Shown: positions 17,601 through 23,014 of the stretch, piece by piece
How positions within the stretch are numbered: position 1 is the stretch's first letter
How the letters are laid out: each line of letters starts with the position of its first letter
Assembly (NCBI GenBank): GCA_020848545.1
Contig: JADLHZ010000020.1
Span: forward strand, 1-64,000
From: Deltaproteobacteria bacterium
Lineage (GTDB): Bacteria; Myxococcota; JADLHZ01
DNA length: 64,000 nt
Reading direction: 5' to 3'
Program-made: the position numbers and the translations under genes
The notes under the pieces: generated by a model
The model's database searches: none
What the model saw: only the letters and a program-made list of their open reading frames with translations
What the model was told of the DNA's origin: nothing

Positions 17601-17677
17601 ACGCGATGCCTGGCAAGGGCCAAGAGCTCGAGGCGCTCGAGACGATCACCGTGTCGATGACGGGCGAGATCGGGTGA
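14609..17677 (+). CDS. Three-part 1022-aa protein with internal SAHH-like module
   Basis: The middle third resembles S-adenosylhomocysteine hydrolase. Around residue 370 the run VQHLFPTYVPLVEALADKG is followed by ILGTPYASNPLVVTYL, then VVVDDGGMLTQCI, RGVEQTTRGMTEM, and an NAD-type Rossmann segment (VAIVSAGSVGLAFAEHM, VTLVDRD) ending GATGKTSLSGETLKNFRGVIGQGSSAAIEFD and MNFHGDGHENLSAAQIGLTRALMFAAI. The order matches SAHH. However, the His of SAHH's GHFD motif is replaced (GQGSSAAIEFD) and the Lys/Asp pair region is altered (AWAKKDLGEG), so hydrolase activity is doubtful. The first about 340 and last about 320 residues match nothing I know. The gene overlaps the Crp-type regulator gene by 4 bases (GTGA). 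Confidence 0.75.
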   Translation: MLGVDPGIIRIIERERLGERVKQARVYAPMKADEVIWRLSGGQRLGEYLLQRMSDPRFFMTFWWSNVERPTTAEEALAMMAHKIAQDVGYQPGAVCDVPALRRYQAHFDDELEHLVWEALHSDPNEGAARKMRDHLCRFDDFRKMKFANQAKLSPAASAPAEFRTKDVVEARAAAPAFLTPKSASVAELRAAQAHIPNAALFDALSYDATALRPLVRALVERHREPWRLSRERIELTPDEQRDDDMATLCLLLRDFYRGDKIDLAAFAHCYDREGEKIAALLHARSAEPPPAIPSYDAMAGIVRMICRRVPGSEKKAIVDALVRNDRLIPKRVACLDRVAVEVERDRLRGERMIAVQHLFPTYVPLVEALADKGMRFEDMHILGTPYASNPLVVTYLRDVLGAHCEPGVDRGGNTRDFEESRVEHVQRFVSGVCERVADRPGQRWVVVDDGGMLTQCINGYREMTPEAQAAIQRTFDPKRLRGVEQTTRGMTEMAKMTLPYSVVAVATAWAKKDLGEGQVIGWALTEAFLRELKQTNAAECKRVAIVSAGSVGLAFAEHMREAGYEVTLVDRDPDKLAAARARGFAVADEVEKIVGDVDAVLGATGKTSLSGETLKNFRGVIGQGSSAAIEFDEQQLRAYNPSLQVLNRGRPMNFHGDGHENLSAAQIGLTRALMFAAIVQPKGAAGVQDLGDGLQRIAYDHWKANKGDAVTKISARPAPPRPDLYGRATHKEWMTYLRNLPAGVVPRVNDALARPGLYCFEEPKGRFRLVDTRVGDAVSIDAPFTRLPDQLIDAGTRSQPRAFMALSRTKEGTSVRAMIMRGDAIEYLPVAETKGLATSLRLDFGEEGDPTERSLVGYAFDMGEVLRVYPPGQWSNPVTVKKASLADSVFLWPKEGVFMQIERASGKTHVLLAQEEDPEPIARFASLVSVDGVTVAIGTLPELRFVVGKDASGAVVLVPAAKVRGTYYREPKPIVLPKGAVFRDVKKLSWCDVQIAYAMPGKGQELEALETITVSMTGEIG

Positions 17678-18423
17678 GCCAAGCCGCGCTCATCGGCCTC
17701 GTGCGGCGACACCCGATCTGGCGGCACGCGAGCGACGCGGCCGTACGCCGGCTGATCGCGGTCGCGCACGATCGGACGTTTCGCGCCGGCGAGCACATCC
17801 TGTCGGCCGGGCAGGACGCGCAAGCGTTGCACTTGCTCGTCGACGGTGCGGCGCGCGTGTTCTACCCGGAGTCGAAGCGGCGCGCCGAGACGACGGTGAA
17901 GCTGTTCGGGGCGCCGGCCGCGTTTGGCGACGCCGAGTCGATCTTGCAGGCGAAGTGGGCCGAGTGCGTCGAAGCGCTGACGCCGGCGCGCGTGCTCATC
18001 GTTCCGGCGCGCGCGTACTTTCGCCTGATCGCCAGCGAGCCGAGCGTATGCTTCCGGCAATACTGGGACGTCGCGCGCCGCTTCGGCGTGGCGATTCAGA
18101 CCGAGCGCGCAGCGAACTTCGCGTCGTCGAACGATCGTGTGATCGCCGTGCTCGTCGCCTATGCGAACCGCTTCGGGCGCGCGGTCGACGGCGGCGTGTT
18201 GATTGATCATCCGCTGACCCAGGACACGCTCGCGCAGCAGACCGGCGCCAAGCGGCGGACGGTCGTGCGGACGTTGACCGAGCTCTACAAGAAGAAGCTG
18301 CTCGTGCGGCAGGGGCGCCAGTACGTCGTGCCGAGCGTCGAGCGGCTCGTCGGCTTCGCGCTCCTGCCGGTGGCCGACATGGCGTTCGTCAGCGCCGACG
18401 AGCCGTGGGCGCTCGAGGGGTAG
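17674..18423 (+). CDS. Crp/Fnr-family transcriptional regulator
   Basis: The 249-aa protein has a cyclic-nucleotide-binding-type beta-roll (residues about 10-120: LIAVAHDRTFRAGEHILSAGQDAQALHLLVDGAARVFY) and a C-terminal winged helix with a Crp-type recognition helix (LTQDTLAQQTGAKRRTVVRTLTELYKKKLL). The effector pocket lacks an obvious cAMP signature (no GELAL), so the ligand is unknown. The GTG start at 17674 overlaps the stop of the SAHH-like gene (GTGA), giving translational coupling and a length typical of Crp proteins. Longer readings in the same frame run into the coding region of the previous gene and are disregarded. It probably regulates its own operon or responds to the SAHH-like protein's ligand. 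Confidence 0.85.
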   Translation: MSQAALIGLVRRHPIWRHASDAAVRRLIAVAHDRTFRAGEHILSAGQDAQALHLLVDGAARVFYPESKRRAETTVKLFGAPAAFGDAESILQAKWAECVEALTPARVLIVPARAYFRLIASEPSVCFRQYWDVARRFGVAIQTERAANFASSNDRVIAVLVAYANRFGRAVDGGVLIDHPLTQDTLAQQTGAKRRTVVRTLTELYKKKLLVRQGRQYVVPSVERLVGFALLPVADMAFVSADEPWALEG

Positions 18424-18501
18424 TCGTTTTTTTCGATGGACTGCGCCATGGTGGCGCATTCACCAGTGCCGTGAGCAGCGCGATCGCCGATAAGCCGCGC
18501 C

Positions 18502-19038
18502 ATGTTCGAGCCCCTGAACCCGACACCGACGGCCGCAAGGATCTTCCCGAACGGAACCTGGCTCTGGTCGAGCGCCAGCGGCGAGTCGTTCGATCTTCTC
18601 TCCGGCGCCGTCGAGCTCATCGCCTTTGGTCCGGACGACGCGAGCCTCTTCTTGGGCATGGTCCGAGAGCCCGTGCGCTTCTTGCGCGAGTCGATGACGA
18701 CGATGGAAGTCCGCGCGCGCGCGGTGGGCCTCGTCTCGGGCGTGCGGCGAGCGGGCGTGTTGTCGGCGCAAGCCGCGTGGCAGCCGACGCAGCGGCAGAT
18801 GCTCGATCTCGCGTGCTTCGCCGCGCTCGGGGCCGACGCGCGGATCGAGCGCTTGTTCACGGCGTACTTGCGCGGCGAGCCGCGCGGGTATTTGCCGCGG
18901 CGCACCCAAGGCGACGTGGCGCTGGCGTGCGGCATCAACTTGCGCAGCGTGACGCGCGCGTTCACGCGGCTCGTCCAGCGTGGTGTGCTCAAAGTCGACG
19001 GGCGCGGCTGGTGGTTCAGCGTCCCAATCGACGCTTGA
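18502..19038 (+). CDS. Small Crp-like DNA-binding protein with shortened sensor domain (paralogue A)
   Basis: The 178-aa protein has a compact N-terminal half (IFPNGTWLWSSASGESFDLLSGAVELIAF) that keeps only part of a cNMP-type beta-roll. A helical segment (ARIERLFTAYLRGEPRGYLPRRTQ) and a winged-helix DNA-binding domain (GDVALACGINLRSVTRAFTRLVQRGVLKVDGRGWWF) follow. It is clearly paralogous to the protein at 19681-20241, sharing LPRRTQ-DVA-ACG-LR-VTR. It lies 78 bases downstream of the full-length Crp gene on the same strand. Its last 23 bases overlap the end of the convergent pentapeptide-repeat gene. Start is the only ATG fitting the paralogue alignment. Confidence 0.72.
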   Translation: MFEPLNPTPTAARIFPNGTWLWSSASGESFDLLSGAVELIAFGPDDASLFLGMVREPVRFLRESMTTMEVRARAVGLVSGVRRAGVLSAQAAWQPTQRQMLDLACFAALGADARIERLFTAYLRGEPRGYLPRRTQGDVALACGINLRSVTRAFTRLVQRGVLKVDGRGWWFSVPIDA

Positions 19039-19585
19039 CGTCCGGGAGCAGTTGGCCTTCGACGCGCGAGAGCCAGCCCAAGATGATCTTCCGGTTCGCC
19101 TCGGCCTCTTGGAGCGCCGCCAACTTCGGCGGCAGCGGTGCGTCGCGATCGATCAGCGATTGCAGGCTCACGAGCACCTTCGCCGGCGGAAGGTTCGGAG
19201 GCGGACGGCCTTGCAGCTTGTCGAGCCACGAATACGCCGGCGCGATCATCGCCCCCGCGTGCGATCCTTGAAGTCGCGATCCAAGAGATAGGCCGCCGCG
19301 GCGAGCTGCGGCGCGACCCAACGCGCGGCAGAGCTTGCCGCCGCTGAGATCGGCGCCGTCGAAGATCGCGGCGTCCAAGCGGGTGTCCGAGAGATCGACG
19401 CCGGCGAGGCGGGCTTTCTGCAGGTCGATGCCGCGCAGATCGGGCCGCACGTCGGCGTCGTCGGACCACGGCGTGGCGTGCGCGCGCCAGTCGCCCGGCA
19501 GGTGCGCGATGAGCCTGGCTCGCCGCGCCTCGCCGTCTTCGGTCTTCCAGCGCGTCTGCAGCGCCTCGTCGCTCGGGCCCGGCAT
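19016..19585 (-). CDS. Pentapeptide-repeat protein, reading frame disturbed by a compensating indel pair
   Basis: The 189-aa reading has a pentapeptide-repeat block (residues about 48-85: DLRGIDLQKARLAGVDLSD, then ADLSGGKL), which folds as a right-handed beta helix. The C-terminal part (SWLDKLQGRPPPNLPPAKV onward) has normal codon use. Between about 19318 and 19257 the annotated frame uses many A/T-ending codons (CTA TCT CTT GGA). The +1 frame there reads WVAPQLAAAAYLLDRDFKDRT with the genome's usual G/C-ending codons. The simplest reading is one extra base near 19316-19325 and one missing base in the C-run at 19252-19256. It is either a double mutation or an assembly error. Function unknown. 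Confidence 0.65.
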   Translation of the reverse strand: MPGPSDEALQTRWKTEDGEARRARLIAHLPGDWRAHATPWSDDADVRPDLRGIDLQKARLAGVDLSDTRLDAAIFDGADLSGGKLCRALGRAAARRGGLSLGSRLQGSHAGAMIAPAYSWLDKLQGRPPPNLPPAKVLVSLQSLIDRDAPLPPKLAALQEAEANRKIILGWLSRVEGQLLPDVKRRLGR

Positions 19586-19680
19586 TCGGAATGCGAGCTT
19601 GCCATCTCTTTACGCAGAGCGGAATAAATAGTATACAGATAAAAAGTATAACCGATAACATCGTGGAAGAGGAGTGTGGC
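19586..19680. promoter_or_regulatory. AT-rich divergent intergenic region with CCGATAAC
   Basis: This 95-base gap separates the pentapeptide gene (minus) from the small Crp-like paralogue B (plus). Its right half is the most AT-rich stretch of the neighbourhood: GTATAC at 19631, repeated AGTATA hexamers about 15 bases apart, and CCGATAAC at 19652-19659. It is the likely promoter/operator region for paralogue B and may be autoregulated. GAAGAGGAG at 19666-19674 is a strong ribosome binding site 6 bases before the GTG at 19681. Confidence 0.5.
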
Positions 19681-20241
19681 GTGCTCGATAGAACGCAACC
19701 AAATCCACTGAATGTATCCGCTGTCCAACCGACCGTCTTGAAGACCCGGCTATTTCGCGATCGCCAATGGGTCTGGTCCGGCTCTCGCGGCACGAACTTC
19801 GTGCTCGTGCGCGGCGCCGTCGAGGTCATCGCCTGCGACCAGAGCGACGTGAGCCTGCTCGTCAGCATCGTCGATCAGCGCGTGCGCTTCCGCTGCGACG
19901 CCCACCCGCGGATGGAGCTGCGCCTGCGCGCGCTCGGCCTCGTCACCGGCTACGAAGAGAAGGTCGGCGAAGAGACCCGCGAAGAGAACTGGCAACCGAG
20001 CGTCAACCAGATGATCGATCTCGCGCACTACGCGTCGCTGAAGGCCGAGATGCGCATCGAGCGCTTGTTCGATCTCTACTTGCGCGGCCAAAGCGAAGGG
20101 ATGCTGCCGCGCCGCACCCAGGCCGACGTCGCCGTCGCTTGCGGCCTCACGCTGCGCACGGTGACGCGCACCTTCGGTGAGCTGCAACGCCAAGGTCGGC
20201 TCGCCCTCATCACCGGCAAAGGTTGGTCCTACAAGCGCTAG
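19681..20241 (+). CDS. Small Crp-like DNA-binding protein with shortened sensor domain (paralogue B)
   Basis: The 186-aa protein parallels paralogue A: RLFRDRQWVWSGSRGTNFVLVRGAVEVIAC corresponds to the short beta-roll, MRIERLFDLYLRGQSEGMLPRRTQ to the linker helix, and ADVAVACGLTLRTVTRTFGELQRQGRLALITGKGW to the winged helix. The long form starting at 19591 would translate straight through an AT-rich promoter-like stretch. The GTG at 19681, 6 bases after GAAGAGGAG, is preferred; GTG 19663 is in frame but lacks a ribosome binding site. The two paralogues flank the pentapeptide-repeat gene, which suggests a local duplication. Effector and targets are unknown. Confidence 0.72.
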   Translation: MLDRTQPNPLNVSAVQPTVLKTRLFRDRQWVWSGSRGTNFVLVRGAVEVIACDQSDVSLLVSIVDQRVRFRCDAHPRMELRLRALGLVTGYEEKVGEETREENWQPSVNQMIDLAHYASLKAEMRIERLFDLYLRGQSEGMLPRRTQADVAVACGLTLRTVTRTFGELQRQGRLALITGKGWSYKR

Positions 20242-21473
20242 GCGCTCTGGGCCCAGCGCGGATCGAGATCCTTCAGCGGCGGCGGGTGGCCAGCGACGAG
20301 CGCCTTCACCGCTTCATCGAGACCCTTCAACGTCAACGGAAACATCGGGATGATCTCGCCGATCGTCTTGATCGTCCACGCGCTCGCCCACGATCGCTCG
20401 GGCATCGGATTCAGCCACACCGCGTTTGCGAAGCGCTGCCTCAGCCGATGCAGCCAGACGATCCCGGGCGTGTTGTTCTGGTGCGAGAGCGAGATCGCGC
20501 CGAAGCGTTCGGTGAGCTCGTAGGGCGCCATGTACGCGTCGCCGACCATGATCAGGAAGGTCTCGGGTGGGCGTTCGTCGAGCAGCTTGGACGTCGGTAG
20601 CCCCTTCTCCTCGGCGATGCGCGTGTAGATCTTCTCGTAGACGCAGTTGTGGAACGCGAACGCTTCGAACTTCTTCCAATGGTTCGTCTTCGTCGCGGCG
20701 GTGAAGAGCTGCTCGACGAGATCGGCGAAGGGATCCATCGAGCCGCCGGTGTCCATGAGCAAGAGCACGCGCGCTTGGTTCTTGCGCGGCGGCTTGAACA
20801 CGAGCTCGAGCTCGCCGGCGTTTTTGCAGGTGGCGTCGATCGACTCGTCGACGTCGAGCTCGAGCAGCGCGTCGCGGCGCGAAAGCTTGCGCAGGCGCTT
20901 CAAGGCGACGGCCATCGCGCGCTCGTCGAGGACGACGTCGTCGCGGTAGTCGCGAAAGCGGCGCTCTTCGGCGACTTGCACGGCGCTGCGTCCGCCGCCG
21001 CCGCTGCCGATGCGCACGCCCGCGGGGTTCATACCGGCGTTGCCGAAGGGCGAGGTGCCGCCGGTGCCGATGAAGCGGTTGCCGCCGTCGTGGCGCTCGC
21101 GTTGTTCTTTCAGGCGATCTTGGAGCCGCTTCATTAGCTCGTCGAAGGGGAGCTTCTCGAGCGCCGCGAGCTGCTCGGGCGTGAGCATCTTCGGCGCCTT
21201 CGGATCTTTCAGCCAGTCGAGCAGCTGCTGCATGTCCGTGCGCATGGCGGTGGCGCCGCCGAAGACCCGGGCGAAGACTTGGTCGAAGATGTCGAAGCTG
21301 TTCTCGGACTTCACGAGCAGGGCGCGCGAGATGAAGTAGAAGTCCTCGAGATCCTTGGCGACGACGTCTTTCTTCAGCGCGTCGAGCACGCCCATGAAGT
21401 CGCCGAGGCCGACCTTCAGCCCGGCCTTGCGGAGCGCGAAGAAGAAGTCGGCGAAGGGGAAGGGGACGTCCAT
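20238..21473 (-). CDS. VWA-domain protein, CoxE-like
   Basis: The 411-aa protein starts MDVPFPFADFFFALRKAGLKVG. Its N-terminal half carries helices typical of CoxE-type proteins (GDFMGVLDALKKDVVAKDLEDFYFISRALLVKSENSFDIFDQVF), then a Gly-rich linker (GTGGTSPFGNAGMNPAGVRIG) and a VWA domain. The metal-site motif is degenerate (LLLMDTGGSMDPF instead of DxSxS). Proteins of this family usually work with a MoxR-type AAA+ ATPase in assembly or maturation of protein complexes, but no such ATPase is in this window. An upstream extension to 21641 would add a low-complexity N-terminus with no family support. It converges on paralogue B, overlapping by 4 bases. Confidence 0.85.
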   Translation of the reverse strand: MDVPFPFADFFFALRKAGLKVGLGDFMGVLDALKKDVVAKDLEDFYFISRALLVKSENSFDIFDQVFARVFGGATAMRTDMQQLLDWLKDPKAPKMLTPEQLAALEKLPFDELMKRLQDRLKEQRERHDGGNRFIGTGGTSPFGNAGMNPAGVRIGSGGGGRSAVQVAEERRFRDYRDDVVLDERAMAVALKRLRKLSRRDALLELDVDESIDATCKNAGELELVFKPPRKNQARVLLLMDTGGSMDPFADLVEQLFTAATKTNHWKKFEAFAFHNCVYEKIYTRIAEEKGLPTSKLLDERPPETFLIMVGDAYMAPYELTERFGAISLSHQNNTPGIVWLHRLRQRFANAVWLNPMPERSWASAWTIKTIGEIIPMFPLTLKGLDEAVKALVAGHPPPLKDLDPRWAQSA

Positions 21474-21583
21474 CGCTCGCCATGGTGGCGCGGGCGCGGG
21501 CGCGGCGTCAACCGAAGCGGACCGGGAGCATTGACGGCGCCTGCTTCGACGGCGCCATGACGTTCGACCTTCGCCTCTAGCAG

Positions 21584-21673
21584 GCCCTGACCCGCTGAAC
21601 CCTGACACTGTCCATGGCCTCGGCCCCGCACGCCAGGGCATGGGAGGTCAGGGCCCAGGGGCTGGGTCAGGGC
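21584..21673. repeat. Inverted-repeat cluster between the VWA gene and tyrS
   Basis: The 311-base gap 21474-21784 holds no gene. GCCCTGACCC (21584-21593) is a perfect inverted match to GGGTCAGGGC (21664-21673); a second, 9-base, arm GGTCAGGGC lies at 21646-21654, and an extra CCCTGAC at about 21600. Alternative hairpins could therefore form in the tyrS leader. GACCGGGAGCATT (about 21520) faintly resembles the 23-bp repeat unit found at 6549. No T-box elements or aminoacyl-tRNA-sensing motifs are evident. Confidence 0.55.
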
Positions 21674-21784
21674 GAGGGAAAACCACAGAGCCGATCGATC
21701 GCTCTTCATCCCGGGCGGCCCGTCGCTACCCATTTTCAACAACCCGCTAGAGCGCATCGCACAACCTCTGCTAGTCGAGCGGCG

Positions 21785-23014
21785 ATGTTCCTCCCGGTCG
21801 ACGAGCAACTGCAGATCCTGATGCGCGGCGTGAGCGACCTCCACGGCGACGGCGAGCTGAAGCTGCGCTTGGAGGAGAGCTACAAGAGCAAGAAGCCGCT
21901 GCGCGTGAAGGCCGGCTTCGATCCGACGGTGCCCGATCTGCACCTCGGCCACACCGTGCTGATGTCGAAGATGCGCCAGTTCCAAAAGCTCGGGCACGAA
22001 GTCGTCTTCCTCATCGGCGACTTCACCGCCTGCATCGGCGATCCCACCGGCCGAAACGAGCTCCGCCCGCAGCTCAGCAAAGAGCAAGTGATGATGGCGG
22101 CCGAGACCTACGCGCGGCAAGCGTTCAAGATCTTGGACCGCGCGCAGACGAAGATCATCTACAACGGCTCGTGGTTCGACAAGATGCACGCCAACGACAT
22201 CATCAAGCTCGCGGCGAAGTACACCGTCGCGCGCATGCTCGAGCGCGACGACTTTCACAAGCGCCACTCGCAAGGCATCCCGATCAGCCTGCACGAGTTC
22301 CTCTACCCGCTGGCGCAGGGCTACGACTCGGTCGAGCTCAAGAACGACCTCGAGCTCGGCGGGCAGGATCAGCTGTTCAACCTGCTCGTCGGCCGCAACT
22401 TGATGCGCGACTATGGCCTGCGGCCGCAGATGGTGATGACGACGCCGCTGCTCCTCGGCACCGACGCGCGCATGGAAGAGGGCGTGCTCGTCGGCGACAA
22501 GATGTCGAAGTCGAAGGGCAACTATGTCGGGATCGAAGAGCCGCCGAAGGAGATGTACGGAAAGTGCATGTCGATCTCCGACGCGTTGATGTGGGCGTGG
22601 TACGACTTGCTGAGCGACAAGACGCCGGCAGAGATCGCCACGCTCCGAAGCGACGTTGACGCCGGCCGCGTGCATCCGAAGCAAGCGAAGGTGGGCCTCG
22701 CGCACGAGATCACGGCGCGCTTCCATGATCAGGCCGCGGCCGACCGCGCGCGCGACGAGTTCGAGCGCGTCTTCGCGAGCCACGGCGTGCCGGACGTGAT
22801 CCCGGAGGTGTCGCTCGCGGCGCCGACCACGCTCGTCGAGGCGATCGCGCAGGCGAACATGTTCGCGTCGAAGGCCGAGATCCGCCGGCTCGTCGCGCAA
22901 GGCGGCGCGTCGAAGGACGGCGCGAAGCTCATGGATCCGCAGCTGAAGCTCGAGGCAGGCGAGCACGTGTTGAAGCTCGGCAAGCACAAGTTCCTGAAGG
23001 TCCGCATCGGTTGA
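21785..23014 (+). CDS. tyrS: Tyrosyl-tRNA synthetase
   Basis: This class I enzyme charges tRNA-Tyr. The 409-aa protein shows AGFDPTVPDLHLGHTVLM (HIGH-type motif HLGH), LIGDFTACIGDPTGR, the tyrosine-site GQDQLFNLLVGR and KMSKSKGNYVG (KMSKS). The C-terminus (EIRRLVAQGGASKDGAKL...KVRIG) is an S4-type tRNA-binding domain. The length and the KMSKSKGNY form match the TyrZ-like subgroup common outside enterobacteria. An upstream extension to 21614 runs through the hairpin-rich leader and has no family similarity, so ATG 21785 (MFLPVDEQ) is chosen. Its stop overlaps the TTG start of hrpB by 4 bases. Confidence 0.96.
   Translation: MFLPVDEQLQILMRGVSDLHGDGELKLRLEESYKSKKPLRVKAGFDPTVPDLHLGHTVLMSKMRQFQKLGHEVVFLIGDFTACIGDPTGRNELRPQLSKEQVMMAAETYARQAFKILDRAQTKIIYNGSWFDKMHANDIIKLAAKYTVARMLERDDFHKRHSQGIPISLHEFLYPLAQGYDSVELKNDLELGGQDQLFNLLVGRNLMRDYGLRPQMVMTTPLLLGTDARMEEGVLVGDKMSKSKGNYVGIEEPPKEMYGKCMSISDALMWAWYDLLSDKTPAEIATLRSDVDAGRVHPKQAKVGLAHEITARFHDQAAADRARDEFERVFASHGVPDVIPEVSLAAPTTLVEAIAQANMFASKAEIRRLVAQGGASKDGAKLMDPQLKLEAGEHVLKLGKHKFLKVRIG

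Noticed and set aside
15464-17623. 719-codon minus-strand frame opposite the SAHH-like gene
   Set aside because: Low-complexity Arg/His/Leu composition and no family features; the plus strand has recognisable motifs.
18285-19868. 527-codon minus-strand frame across the Crp-like paralogue A and the pentapeptide gene
   Set aside because: It lacks codon bias except in the short segment where the pentapeptide gene is frameshifted.
20238-21473. VWA gene as part of a MoxR/VWA protein-assembly system
   Set aside because: No AAA+ MoxR gene or partner is adjacent, so only the single-domain call is supported.
21614-21784. 57-residue N-terminal extension of TyrS
   Set aside because: The sequence runs through hairpin repeats and has no similarity to TyrRS; MFLPVDEQ at 21785 fits the family.
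21474-21784. T-box riboswitch ahead of tyrS
   Set aside because: No T-box consensus bulge, specifier loop or terminator/antiterminator pair was found.
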